This document shows, piece by piece, positions 1-11,524 of a DNA stretch of 64,000 bases. Source of the stretch: Pristionchus mayeri. Its lineage: Eukaryota; Nematoda; Chromadorea; Rhabditida; Neodiplogasteridae. A program made the position numbers and the translations under genes. Where the stretch lies: contig BTRK01000005.1 in NCBI GenBank assembly GCA_036245805.1, positions 33,585,469-33,649,468 of the forward strand. Reading direction: 5' to 3'. The notes under the pieces were generated by a model. It did not search any database. It was not told the DNA's origin and was given only the letters and a program-made list of their open reading frames with translations. Numbering within the stretch: the first letter of the stretch is position 1; each line of letters starts with the position of its first letter.

Positions 1-1887
1 ATTCCCAAGCTCAGCTCGTTTCTCTCATGAGAGGCGTGATATTTAGTTAAAAGAGAAACATTAGTCTTTTCAGACTCCAGTATTACCTGCTCTAATACCT
101 GAACGTTCCTTCATTTGCAAAATTCACTTAGCATGGCCAAAATGAACCTGCTGGAGCTTTAATTGCACAGTGAGATTTTCAATCATTCCCGAATTCTCCG
201 ACACAGTTGTTTGGTTGTGAAGTGCAAATCGAATTTTGACGCTTGACCATTTCATGCCCACATTCACTTCGTATCAACCATCGAAAATTTACGTAGACTT
301 GTCGTAACTCCAATCTGATTTATCGAAGCAATAATGAAGTAGTTCGTTCGAACATGCATGCATTGCAGTCTTGTTGGAACTCTTGTTGGAAGCTTTCAGT
401 CGAAAAATGAAACCATGTGATCGAAAGGGGAAAAGGAAGTGACCTTATTACTCTCTTTTGTGTTGTCTCGTCGCCGATGCACTTTCTCTCCGATCTACGA
501 ATTTTCTCTGCTTTTTCTCTACTTTTTTTTCTTTTCTTCTTTGTCCGTATAAAACGCTGCATCTTCAGCCCATCGTTTCTCGAATGTCTCGTGACTTATC
601 ATCTCTCCTCAATTGGTTTATTTTTGTATGTATTTTACTGATATTTTCATTGCCTTACAATGGCAACCAGAACATCTTTTTTGTGTTAATGTTGTAACAA
701 GTACAGGTTGATTCTGATTGTGAAATGGATAAACAGGTAAATATTTGAGTCAGAATTTGCTATCTTTCGCTTCTATCACTCTTTTCTTTGGATGCCCTCG
801 TAAGCTACAGACAGGATGATGATAGTGGTTGCAGAAGAGGGCAGATTTAGAGGCAGTGGCTTTACCTCTTTGTTGCCATTACTCTGGCACCATCTCCACT
901 TGAGCAATATTTTTAATTTATCTTCGTGATGACATAACGGGGCTCTATCATTTTATAATTCATCTTAGGTCATTTTATTACTCTACAGAGGGTGAAAAAT
1001 ATAGTTAGGGACCACAAGCTCCGCCCACTTGCCTCTGACACGGTGTCCCCTCGAATGCAAGACAGCGCAATCACAGCGTTCATTCTTAACCAAATGACTT
1101 GATCAAAAAAGAATTCGAAAGCTCTGCCCATGTGCTCTCGATATGTCACTATTCAAAAACAGTTTTTGCAGTTGTGGTGTTGAAACTTCGAACTTTATGA
1201 CGCGATTCATCGTTTTTCCAAGATTTTTGCTATGCGTGAGCAGTGAAATTATGATACACTGTTTGAATAGTGAAAATATGATAGCCAGCAACCATTCAAA
1301 CAAGATGGCCAAAGGAAATCTAAAAATATTGATTTCCCGGTCCGTGATTCGAAGTAAACTAGTCGGTGCCTGTGCTAAAAGATCGTCGTCTCCTTCTCTC
1401 CCTCTCCTCCCTCTCCTCTCGCTCGTCTCTTCCCCGGCGCGTGTAGAGAGCGGTAGCTCATACGAAAGAGCGCGAGAGCATCGTCCTTTTGTCTCTCCTC
1501 GCAGGGGTGAGGTGAAGCCGGGAAAGGGCGAAGCCCTGGCCAAAATTTTTGCGATTTGACTGGGAAGGGATCGGAATTGGCTCCGCCCCTTTCTTCGTCT
1601 TCTCGCTATTGCCCCACGCTCTGTCGATGTATTTTCAATCACTTCTTGAGCTCTAGCGCCATTCATAGATGAGATATCGACAAACGGCCAAAACTATGAT
1701 CATGTTAGGACCCCAGCGGTTATATTGAACATAGTTTGGATGGCATGGCTTCATTTCGGCTGTACCCCTTGTGATCCCTAAATATAGTGCTTCACTTCAT
1801 CAATGACTTCAACAACAAAGAATTCTAAAATGATCAGTTCGATCAGTTTAAAGTGATACAGCCCTGACATACCTCAGTCACTTCCAG
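1..1887. other. No gene recognised; left flank
   Basis: AT-rich DNA with a GC-rich, pyrimidine-rich island at about 1380-1610. Open frames here, including one of 187 codons on the minus strand, are low-complexity Arg/Ser-rich readings of that island and show no domain or splice pattern. A first exon of the following sulfotransferase may lie here but I could not fix it. Confidence 0.5.
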
Positions 1888-2292
1888 CCGTCTCCTCTTC
1901 TCCCTCGGGACATCATCGTTGATGGTGTGCATTGGCCGCACATCTTCACGGCGGAAGACATCCGGTTCGCCTTTTACCAATAAATTATATATATATTTGT
2001 AACATTAGAGAACTTGGTGTAATTTACTCATTATCTTGATTATTTTTCTTTTCTCATCATCCAATATTTCTTGCGAGCCAGAATTTGAAGATCAGCGAAG
2101 GCGATGAGACCCCGACCCGACGACATCTTCGTGTGCGCCTTTCCCAAGAGTGGAACCACATGGATTCAACACATCGTGCATCAGCTACTCGGTGAACGAA
2201 TGTATCATTACTTTCTGTTTGGCTGAATGGTTTGATTCATCAGAGTTTTTTTCAAACCACAGCTCATAACGTTTAACAGGGAAGAACACATA

Positions 2293-3542
2293 TTAGGTTG
2301 AATAGAAAGTCTTTATCCACTTTTTATTTCCCTTCTTCTGACAATAAAGCACAAGAGCAAAATCAAACATATGCACCATTGTTATCTACGACAAATCTCC
2401 AACGTTCAGGCAACTTATGGATTCCCTCCTTATAGAACCCATCTCGGCGCGAATTAAAATATTGCTTGAGTGCGGCCTCGATCGCCCCACGGGAAATGAA
2501 GGATCTCTGATCGAGATGACGGGTCAGATCCGAGAACAACCAATAATCCGAAGGGGCCAAGTCAGGAGAATACGGTGTATGAGGGAGAACCATCCAGCCT
2601 TATTTGGACAGCTCCTGCTTGACCTGCCGTGCAACATGGGGTCGGGCGTTATCGTGTTGATAGTACACTTTCTTGCCGTTCAGGGCAGATTGTGCGAATT
2701 TCTTCTTGAGATTCCGTAGTTGTTTAGTGTAGACATATTCAGTAATTATCCGCTTCTCGGGTAGGAGCTCCCAGTAAATCGGGCCATCCACCCCCCACCA
2801 GGCAGAGAGCAAGATTTTCATAGGGTGAAGGCCAGGCTTTGCGACGTCCTGTGGGGTCTCATTGACATCCACCCACTGTGCCCTCCTATGGTGATTCTCA
2901 TAGCAGACCCACTTCTCGACCCCTGTTATGAGACGGTCCAACCATCGATCTCCAGCGTGAAGAGTGAGTAGAGAAAGGGAATCGTCGACACGGTGGTCAA
3001 ACTGGTCTTGGGTCAATTTGTGGGGTATGAAACGGCCTAGCTTCTTCTTCTTGCCAATGGAGACCAATCATTTTACGATGGTGCTTTGCGATACCCCAAG
3101 TGTGGCTGCCATGTCGCGGGTATTTGGGAAGGATCCAATTCCACTACGATCCGTAGCGCATCCAAATCCAGCTCGGGTGGCCTCCCAGACCGGTCATGAT
3201 CATCCATGGAAAAGTCCCCCTTCTCGAAGAGTTGGTACCAATTGCGCATGGTCTGGTAGTGAGTGGCATATGAATCGTACACTTCAGCCAACTGACGTTC
3301 CTATTCCTTCATTGTAGTGTGAGAGAGAAATACGAATAACAGAACGTTGCGGATGTGCAAGGCCGTGGGAACAAACATCGTGGTCTTACTAGTGGCAGAA
3401 TGAAAGGCGTGGAATGGGGAGTTGTTGACCACATAGTCCCTTTGTCATGTGTTATTGACTAGAGGCGAGGGAACACCAAAGGTATCCTGCACTGAGCAGT
3501 GATCGAGCAAAACAGTGGATAAAGACTTTCTGTTCAACCTAA
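2293..3542 (-). mobile_element. mariner-family DNA transposon (decayed)
   Basis: About 1.25 kb bounded by inverted repeats starting TTAGGTTGAA and ending in its complement, matching over roughly 28 bp with one mismatch. Flanked by the TA target duplication (2291-2292 and 3543-3544). Inserted in a sulfotransferase exon and oriented against it. Confidence 0.92.
2363..3291 (-). pseudogene. mariner transposase, broken
   Basis: Three reading-frame blocks (3291-3073, 3067-2600, 2593-2363) together cover a mariner transposase: an N-terminal helix-turn-helix part with SGRPPELD, the QWVDVNE region, HDNARPH (second catalytic Asp) and YSPDLAPSDYWLF (third). The usual first motif TGDEKW reads TGVEKW, so the first catalytic Asp is Val. 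With the frame breaks, the enzyme is dead. Family by motif; decay seen directly. Confidence 0.9.
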
Positions 3543-4567
3543 TACGATGTGGAAGATGACGAGAAGAACGGAGAATTTTCGGCCATGGGATATGTTTCCC
3601 CGATGATCGAGGGGCCCGACGCGGCCTCAGTCGAGGCTATGGAGAGTCCTCGTATTCTCAAGGCAAGCTATGCGCTAATGAACTGGAAAAATAAACAAAA
3701 ATGGAATAGAAATAATAAAAATGTACTTTTAAAACAGAAAGATCTGAAGTATGTTGCGGACTTATTCCTCTGATACCACTGAACTGAGCTTCAGAAGCCT
3801 GTTTTATAATATTGTTGTTCCAGAGTCATCTAACGTACGCTGATATTCCAAAGGGAGGAGGAGCCAAGTACATCTACGTATGCCGCAACCCGAAGGATTG
3901 CCTGACGAGGTGAGCACAGCAAGCTATCCCCCACCTCATTTGCGAAAATTAGGAAATGTTTGTGACTAGATCTCGCAGAATAATGTGTAACCGACATAAA
4001 AAAATGAGGCGATTGGTATGCAGCCGTGAATAGATCACACACGTAAATATCTCCGGCGAAAGAAGGCCCTCCATACTTATTCCGTCCAGGATCTGATGAG
4101 CAGTTAGATCTCACCCGGTTTAAGTTGAACCTAGCTCTAACTTCAATCTTCATTCCAGCTTCTACCATCACCATCGCACCTGGGAGCATTACGAATTTGA
4201 GCATGGCGATTTCGATGTGTTCTTTGATCTTTTCATGGACGGACGCGTAATCGTTTCATATTTACAAAAATGCTGAAACTGCGGATTAATTAGTACCAAA
4301 ACAAATATAATTTTTAAAAAAACTATTTTAAAAATTATTGAAGATCAGCTTCGGGGACTACTTCGACCACCTCAACTCATGGTTGGAAAGCATTGAAAAG
4401 CAAGAGGAGAATATTCTGTTCCTAAAGGTGAGCAAATATGGCGAGAAGATGGTCGATGATTGAAAGACGCCAGATATTAGTGTATATTGAAAAAAAAACT
4501 TAAATTGTTCGAGACCTGAGTAGTCGTACCATCTCTTTATTAGTCGACCCTGCTAAATTATGTTCTC

Positions 4568-4889
4568 ACAAGGGAAGGTCGCGGAGTGTCCATGGAGTTT
4601 CATAACGAGACCTAGCGCATTCGAAAGAGGAGAAAATTCTAAGAACTTCTGCTGTTTTCAAATTTGCCGAACGCTTTTGTGGAGCTCTGGGATGTATGGG
4701 AATTTAGGGACATAGGCTCAGAAATTGCCTGTTTTCGGCCTTTCGAACGGGTTCGCCACTATGAGTGCAGAATTTCACATAAGCGTTCGGCAAATTTGAA
4801 AACAACAGAAGTCCTTAGAATTGTCTCCTCTTTCGAATGCGCTAGGTCTCGTTATGAAACTCCATGGACACTCCGCGACCTTCCCTTGT
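4568..4889. repeat. Foldback (inverted-repeat) element ending at a splice acceptor
   Basis: Arms 4568-4676 and 4781-4889 are near-perfect reverse complements (about 109 bp, only a few mismatches) around a loop of about 105 bp. It sits in a sulfotransferase intron, and its right terminus CCCTTGT is part of the 3' splice site used for the exon at 4893. Confidence 0.9.
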
Positions 4890-5468
4890 CAGTATGAGGA
4901 CATGCTAGTCGACCTCCCATCTGCCGTGGTTCAAATTTCCAATTTTCTCGAAGGAAAAGCAGCAGAAATCGTCAAGGATGAGAAGAAACTAGACAAGGTC
5001 AGCTTTAGCATTGATGAAATGTGGACTTACTTCACTAACATCATGATTACTCCGTTTGTCTCGTGAGAGAATAATACTAAATTAGATTTCAGATTATCGA
5101 AGCGTCCTCGCTCGCCTCAATGAAAATGAATCAGAATCGTTGGTTTTCTAACATCTACTTTCAGCCAATGTAAGCAAAACAACCGTTGAGAACAATAATA
5201 TTTTCTTCATTTTCAATGGAAAAGTATCATATTTCAGCCACCGCGATAAATTCATTCGCAAGGGAGGATCGAGGGATTGGAAAAATCACTTCTCCCTCGA
5301 GCAGAGCGAGCGCATGGATGAGGTAAGACTGGTTCTTTCTTAAGTTCATGATATTCTTTCGTGCAGCGTTTCCGGCAGCGTCTTACTGCGAGTGCTGCAG
5401 GCGGCTGGTGGAAGAAGGAGATGGCTTGGGAAGGGGGACAGAACGTATATTTATTTCTATTTAAATAA

Positions 5469-6186
5469 TTATTGTATTTCTTATGTACACCGTGTTCTAA
5501 ATTTAAATATTGGCTGGTTCTCTCTTAAGATTACTAAATGCCGCGCGAGTTCATTATTTCTGTTTCGAGTTGAGGAAAATGATCTCAAATATCTCTGTCC
5601 CATGGTCTCTAAACATGGAAATGTCAGTCTCCTCATGGCTGATGTCCATTTCAGAACGTTAGCGGCCTTTTCTGTAGGTTCTATTAGCAACAGAGAGTAA
5701 TTGCAGGAGAACGCAGGAGAACCTCGGATGGCGATGTTATAGAAGCGTGATGGGGACTATACGCTCACTTCCAGTTTCACGATGTGATTCCATCTCTGCT
5801 GGAGAATACCAGCCATTTTTGACGAGTTTTCAACTTCAAATTGCAGTATTCTATGGTGATGTACAACTTCATTGCACTATTTTTTGTGATATTGATAAAG
5901 AGAATTAGTTATTGTTTTGTGATCATCACAGACTTGCCAGTGTCTAAATCAACAGCCTCTATGACAGGGTAATCGTTTTCCCAATCGTGGTACTTTTGCA
6001 TTCCGAACTGGTCCTTTTTCTCAACGATTTTCTCATTCGAGTAGAGGAAAAAGAAGAGGTTCTCGGTTCGCGATTTTAAGATCTGATAACATCGAATGAC
6101 ATTTTTTGACCGAAAAACAATTTGCAGAGTTGCATATAAAAGAAACGAGAAAGCGACATAAGTATCGTTTCTTTCTTTCACCAATC
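5469..6186. other. Intergenic, no gene seen
   Basis: AT-rich spacer between the sulfotransferase stop and the SDR start. A short ORF on each strand has no recognisable motif. The bases just before 6187 read CACCAATC, with no clear trans-splice acceptor. Confidence 0.5.
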
Positions 6187-7819
6187 ATGAGTTTCTTCTA
6201 CGGAAAAGTTGCAATTGTCACTGGTATGATCATTATGAAGCTAAATTGTTAATCATTTTGAACTTGCTCTTTCATGAACACGAGAAGAATATCATTTCAG
6301 TTGAGAAGTTCATGAATGTTGTTTAGGTTCGGGGAGCGGCATTGGTCTAGGAACAGCGTTGCTATTCGCAAAAGAAAGAGCCAAACTAGGCATTGTGGAC
6401 ATAAATCGAGCGGCTCTCGAGGTCTGTGACTATTCATTGAAAAGTTATGGATCTCGATATTCCTAGATATCAGCGTTGCGTCAAAGCAATACACATGAAT
6501 TCTGAGTGTATATTTTTTTCAGGAGACTAAGCATATGTGTATACAAGAAGGTGCAAACTCTGAAAATATCCTAGAAGTTAGCATGTTGAAATTCGAACGA
6601 CAACATGCATTCATCAGATTGTGGGAGATCTTACGAACGATGTTTTCAATGAACTATTAATCTCTGCCACAGTTGAGAAGTTTGGACAACTCGATGTTCT
6701 TGTGAGTTCACCTGGTTGCGCAGAGATTGTATCGAAGTGCCCTAGACAAGCAATGCCACGAATGAAAATCAATAACACTGATTGTTGCTAATGTGTGTAC
6801 CGAGGCACTTTCTATTACAAAATCATCTAAACACAGGTAAACAGCGCTGTGGAGCAACATTTGAATATTTTGGCAAACAAATATTCGACATTCCACTATC
6901 AGATTTTGACAAGATGATCGAACTCAATGTAAAACCGTATGTTTTTCAAAACAATTTTTGATTTTTTCTCATTCTGATACTTACGTAATAACAATTTGCT
7001 GACATAAATATATTCGTACCCAGGATAATACGTCTCTCGCAACTGGCCGTTAAGTACCTCGAAACAACGAGCGGCTCCATAGTCAATGTCTCATCCATCG
7101 GTTCCTATCTTAAGATCAGCATGGTTAGAAATTATCCACATACGATAATGGTAGCACGTGGTCAATTATGTATCTTTCGATCAAGTTATTCTGATTCTCT
7201 GGTTTTCCGATGCCGTACTACAGCGTGGCCAAGTCTGCCCTTGACCAAATCACGATCCAAATGGCTGGCAGCCTGATCAAGAAGGGCATCCGAGTCAACT
7301 CGGTCAAGTAAGTCAGCGGCTCCCAGGATTACACGAAATGGAACCTTCCAGGAGATAGCAATCTATTTTGCAGTCCCGGGCCTGTGCGCACTAATTTCTT
7401 AGTGTCTGGAGGTGCAAGTAATGACGCGCAGGCAAAGGCAATCACATACCCAACCATAATTAATAACGTAGCCTTGCAGACAGTTTTCGATTTTGAACAT
7501 TTTTTGTTCATCCACTGTTTGGCTTTGCAAAAAAATGATAATTATATTTCAGCAATACCCGATCATACAGATGTTAGAAACAATGGCCTCTGATCTCTCA
7601 ATTCCGTTGGGAAGAATAGCTTTGCCGGAAGACATTCGAACATTCGAAAGGTATTTTGACAAGAGAAAAAATAGTTAGGGTGATTTTTAAAATTTTTTAA
7701 TTGAGGTAATTCTCTTCCTCGCTGACCGATCGAGATCGGAGATTCTCGTCGGCAATATTGTGACTGCTGATGGAGGAATCTCCATAAACAAGACACAACT
7801 ATCAAAAGTAGACAATTGA
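6187..7819 (+). pseudogene. Short-chain dehydrogenase/reductase (SDR), multiply lesioned
   Basis: Classical NAD(P)-dependent SDR, about 279 codons, ten exons: 6187-6223, 6327-6421, 6523-6576, 6618-6701, 6837-6936, 7024-7123, 7213-7307, 7374-7467, 7553-7650, 7706-7819. The start MSFFYGKVAIVTG leads straight into the Rossmann motif TGSGSGIG. The NNAG-type motif is split by a 2-base insertion at 6849-6850. The active site is YYSVAK (near 7216), and NPGPVRTNF and the C-terminal VTADGGI follow. Lesions: the +2 insertion; no AG acceptor before the active-site exon (TTTTCCG in its place); and an 8-bp tandem duplication (7634-7641 and 7642-7649) that throws the last junction out of phase. Phase arithmetic works only when these are set aside. 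Likely a recent pseudogene; assembly error is the alternative. Confidence 0.85.
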
Positions 7820-8403
7820 ACAGTAGGCAGGCCATATTAGCTCAGTTCAATTTACGCTCTAAGACTCTATGTTGTACCATCAGCACTTGTCCTTCATAAA
7901 GTGTGTTGAATCAAAAACATTGTTATGGACCACGTATGAAGAGAGGAGTCTGCAGATGGAAGAGAAAAGAGCAAACGTAAAAAAGAGAGGCCAGAGAAGT
8001 AGTGGAAGAGTGGGAGTAATGGTCTCTCTCAATTACACATGCTCTTTCGTCAGCCAGAGAAAACAAGAGAACATGGCGAATGAGAAGAGCTGTACTCCTG
8101 TCTCTCTCCCCCTCTATAATGTGATGCAACGGTGTAGCGAAAACACTTAACGAAATTTATTTCAGTGCATCCAGTCAGATAGGGGGAATTTATGTTAAAA
8201 TATGAGTTGTAATTAACATGATGATATATCTACTATTTGGGAATGAACTAGCCCAATTGATTTATTTCTGACCATTCACACGACTACAATTACATCAAAT
8301 ATGAAAAGATGAAGAAATGTTTAATTCTTCATATACTGGTAGATTCGATAGAAGTTGGACTGATTGCGTAATAAGGATTCATTTCCACTGTACTCGGGGG
8401 AAA
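7820..8403. other. Intergenic between convergent genes
   Basis: Contains a weak copy of the dispersed CTCTCT/AGAGAG palindrome at about 8021-8091. No gene seen. Confidence 0.45.
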
Positions 8404-11400
8404 TTAAATGCAACGAATGAAAATGGGAGCGAATTCCGGCATAATTGGGTTGTCGTTAATGTTGTAGACGTACCTGCAAAGCACAGTATATCTGTACTTG
8501 TATGCATCAGGTCTGATTTTATTTTCTCACCACTGTTCATCCGAGAATATCGCAAGTTTTCCGTCGTAGTTGGTGCCCGCGGGGTCGGTCACACGGAGGA
8601 TTCCGTAGCAGACGCATCTATCCACTGAGCAGTTGACTTCCTTCGAGACGGTGACGCCCAGGAACTCGTCTGGAAAGAACATATTTCAATTCCACACTAC
8701 CTAATCTGTATATCGAACTTCAATAATCATAAAAAAAGAGATTCTCACAGGTGCCGGGGGTGGTAGTGGCCGATGACGTGGTGGGATCTAAAAAAATTCT
8801 TTTAGTAAATTCCACTAGATTGAAAGAAATTTGTTATATGAGGGGAATCGGGAAAGACTCGACATGCACCGAGACGTAGGAATTCACATTTTTATTTTCT
8901 CACGAAAACATAGTATTTAGTACAATTTTTTCAGCCACGGCATGAGCATAAAGTGGGCGGAGCCTCGCTTTTTTCGAAAAACATCAATCTTTGACGGCGA
9001 TTTTCGACCTTTTCCTGTAAAGATATTGAAAAATGGTCAACAGACAAATGAGACACATTGTTCGAGGAACATTTTTCTTTCTTTACGGTTGTCAAAAAGT
9101 CGAATTTTGTTCGCTTAAAACCAAAAACGTGATGGGTTTTCATACTTAATCAATTTGTCCTTATGGGTACTCTTTTCCGCCAAAAAATGAAGGTCATAAA
9201 GCTTTGCGCTGTAATTACGGTGTCGTTTAAGTAAAAACCGTCAATGGGGTCCTGTGTAGACAGAACGATTCCCATATGCCAATAGTACTCATTTGCGTCC
9301 AAAATGAACAAAAACATTATAAAAACATGTTTCCACATGAGAACTACATAAGTTTCCTGTCCATTCGGTCATAGACTCGATTTGAAGAAATTGAGGATTT
9401 TTGCCTGGATTGCTCACGCGAGTCGGAATCAGGCTACCATTCAAGGTCAAACACATTAACGTGTAATTGATGTAATTGCAATTCCTGCAACGTGTTGTAA
9501 AGAATGGGACACTTAAAATGCAATTGCATCTCTCTGAGAGCCGAAAAATGCTGAAATACGACAATATATGCAGAAATTATAAAATCGATACGTAAGTGGG
9601 ATCAGGTTATAGAGAATTATGTGCTGAACATTTTATCTGTTGAAAGTAAGCGTCTATCTATTCGTAGAAGCGCGCTACAGAGCCTGGAAGTTGGTCTGAG
9701 ATAGGCTGGAATCCCCCAAGAGCGCGCGCTCTAACGGTTTGCCGCTCTCGCCGCCTGACCTCCATCTCCCTCCCCTCCTTTTACTGCTCTCTCGCGCGCC
9801 TCCACCTTCGTATTCTAGCAAGTTCTAGGCTCTGTAGCGCGCTTCAATGAAAATATAGGATCTTAATTTCAACAGATAAAATGTTCAGCACATAATTCTC
9901 TATAACCTGATCCCACTTACGTATCGATTTTACAATTTCTGCATATATAGTCGTATTTCAGCATTTTTCGGCTCTCAGAGAGATGAATTGCATTTTAAGT
10001 GGCCCATTCTTTACAACACGTTGCAGGAATTGCAATTACATCAACTACACGTCAATTTATGTGTTTGACCTTGAATGGTAGCCTGATTCCGACTCGCGTG
10101 AGCAATTCCATACAAAAGTCCCAAATTTCTTCAAATCGAGTCAATGATCGAATGGACAGGAAACTTATGTAGTTCTCATGTGGAAACATGTTTTTATAAT
10201 GTTTTTGTTCATTTTGGATGCAAATGAGTACTATTGGCATATGGTAATCGTTCTGTCTACACAGGACCCCATTGACGGTTTTTACTTAAACGACACCGTA
10301 ATTACAGCGCAAAGCTTTATAAGGACAAATTGATTAAGCAGGAAAACCCATTCATGTTTTTGGTTTTAAGCGATTTTTCGAAATTTCCGCAAAAGTTGAT
10401 TTCCTGAAACAAAATTCGACTTTTTGACAACGGTAAAGAAAGAAAAATGTTCCTCGAACAATGTGTCTCATTTGTCTGTTGACCTTTTTTCAATATCTTT
10501 ACTGGAAAAGGTCGAAAATCGCCGTCAAAAATTGATGTTTTTCGAAAAAAACGAGGCTCCGCCCACTTTAGGCCCATGCCGTGGCTGAAAAAAAATTTTT
10601 ATCGAAAAACGGCCAACCCTATTCTATAGAGCTTGATTCGAAGTACTAAATACTATGTTTTCGTGAAAAAAGCAAGATATGAATTGCTACGTCCCGGCAG
10701 GCCTCAAAGTTGTCGATTCTATCGCGAATGCTCTCATATGTATTGTGCTCATTCTCTCTGTGTATTGCATCCCTTACCTGCAGAGGAGGAAGCTGGGATG
10801 GTGGGGGCGTCGCTCGCCTCAGAAGTCTGCAGTCCTGCTCCTTGTGCACTGAATGTTTCATTTCAAAATCATATTGGCATGGATTTTTAACGATTTTTTT
10901 CGTTAGAGTCGTACAAACAATTAATCATACTCAGTGTCCTATAGGAAATATGAGTGGTGAGAATTTGAAATCGTAGTACCTGTCGAGGGGCCGGAGCTGA
11001 GATAAGCCGGAGGGGAGGTGGCCGAGGGGGACTCGGGAGGCTCCGTGCTCTGGGCGGGCTCTGAAAGGAGAGCATAGCGATTGAAAGCTGCGGATAGACT
11101 GACCCTCGCAGGCCTTCTTCGAGTAGATCTGCTTCGCCGCGTCACAGACCGGGCTCTTCTTAATCGATTTTAGAAGCGCGCACCATATGCCAGACGAGCT
11201 GGGTGCTCTGATGGCGAAAGCGTCGCACTGCAACATTGCTTGTTGATAGCCATTGTATAGGGAACTAATCAGTGACAAACACGGAGGGAGGAGATTGCTT
11301 ACATCGGTCCTGGCGGTGCACGCTTCTTGGCACGAGTGGACGGTGAAGAGTGTCAGACTCGCTAGGACCTCGTGCGGAATGAGGGACATCTCCTCGACGA

Positions 11401-11524
11401 AGCAGGATTTCGCCTGCTCCGCGCTGACTCTCTGGAAGGTTGTCATCCTAGACTCAGACGATACGACTTCACAAACCTGCGATAGAAGAGCGAGCGAAGA
11501 GACCAGGAGGTATCCTCCAACCAT
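8404..11524 (-). CDS. Secreted PAN/Apple-like protein with Ser/Thr/Pro-rich linker
   Basis: Seven exons on the minus strand: 11524-11303, 11227-11104, 11060-10980, 10840-10778, 8787-8749, 8669-8531, 8473-8404. All phases agree, giving 245 residues. The start MVGGYLLVSSLALL is a good signal peptide (residues 1-23). Residues about 45-110 have the cysteine spacing of a PAN/Apple-like module: CQEAC, then CDAFAIR, WCALLK and a later KKACE. Residues about 117-175 are a Ser/Thr/Pro-rich linker spread over three short exons. A second cysteine-containing segment, VNCSVDRCVCYG, then leads to the end FIRCI. PAN modules bind proteins or sugars outside the cell; the ligand here is unknown. The 1.95-kb intron between 8787 and 10778 holds a large foldback. 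I am sure of the gene model, less so of the domain name. Confidence 0.85.
8900..10666. repeat. Large foldback element (about 1.77 kb) in an intron
   Basis: Left arm 8900-9685 and right arm 9827-10666 are reverse complements with minor differences; the right arm has about 50 extra bases near its outer end. The loop is about 140 bp. Outer ends begin TCACGAAAACATAGTATT and end in the complement. Short ORFs inside occur in both arms and show no transposase motif. Inserted in the antisense-coded PAN gene's intron. Confidence 0.9.

Larger units (their letters stand above)
1888..5468 (+). pseudogene. Cytosolic sulfotransferase, interrupted by a mariner in exon 3
   Basis: PAPS-dependent cytosolic sulfotransferase, which transfers sulfate to hydroxyl groups of small molecules. 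Exons as read: 1888-1964, 2091-2191, 2280-2292 plus 3545-3662, 3824-3909, 4159-4246, 4344-4427, 4893-4997, 5093-5169, 5238-5322, 5367-5468. Every intron phase agrees. The 5'-phosphosulfate loop is FPKSGTTW (near 2138), the central motif is YIYVCRNPKDC (exon 3824), and the 3'-phosphate motif is [12 protein letters not shown] (exon 5238). A mariner splits exon 3. Removing it with one copy of its TA restores the frame exactly, whereas as it stands the reading hits a TAG at 2294-2296 inside the terminal repeat and a TAA flush with the other end. The intron at 3663-3823 begins GCAAG, a GC-AG intron. The start is unresolved: no ATG lies in the first exon, so an upstream exon is missing from my reading. 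The family is certain; loss of function is an inference. Confidence 0.88.

Noticed and set aside
1103..1666. 187-codon ORF on the minus strand
   Set aside because: Arg/Ser-rich reading of a CT/GA-rich island; opposite strand is also open; no domain, signal or splice pattern.
9150..10577. ORFs in the 1.77-kb foldback as a transposase
   Set aside because: They recur in both arms because the arms are complements; none exceeds about 90 codons and none has a catalytic motif.
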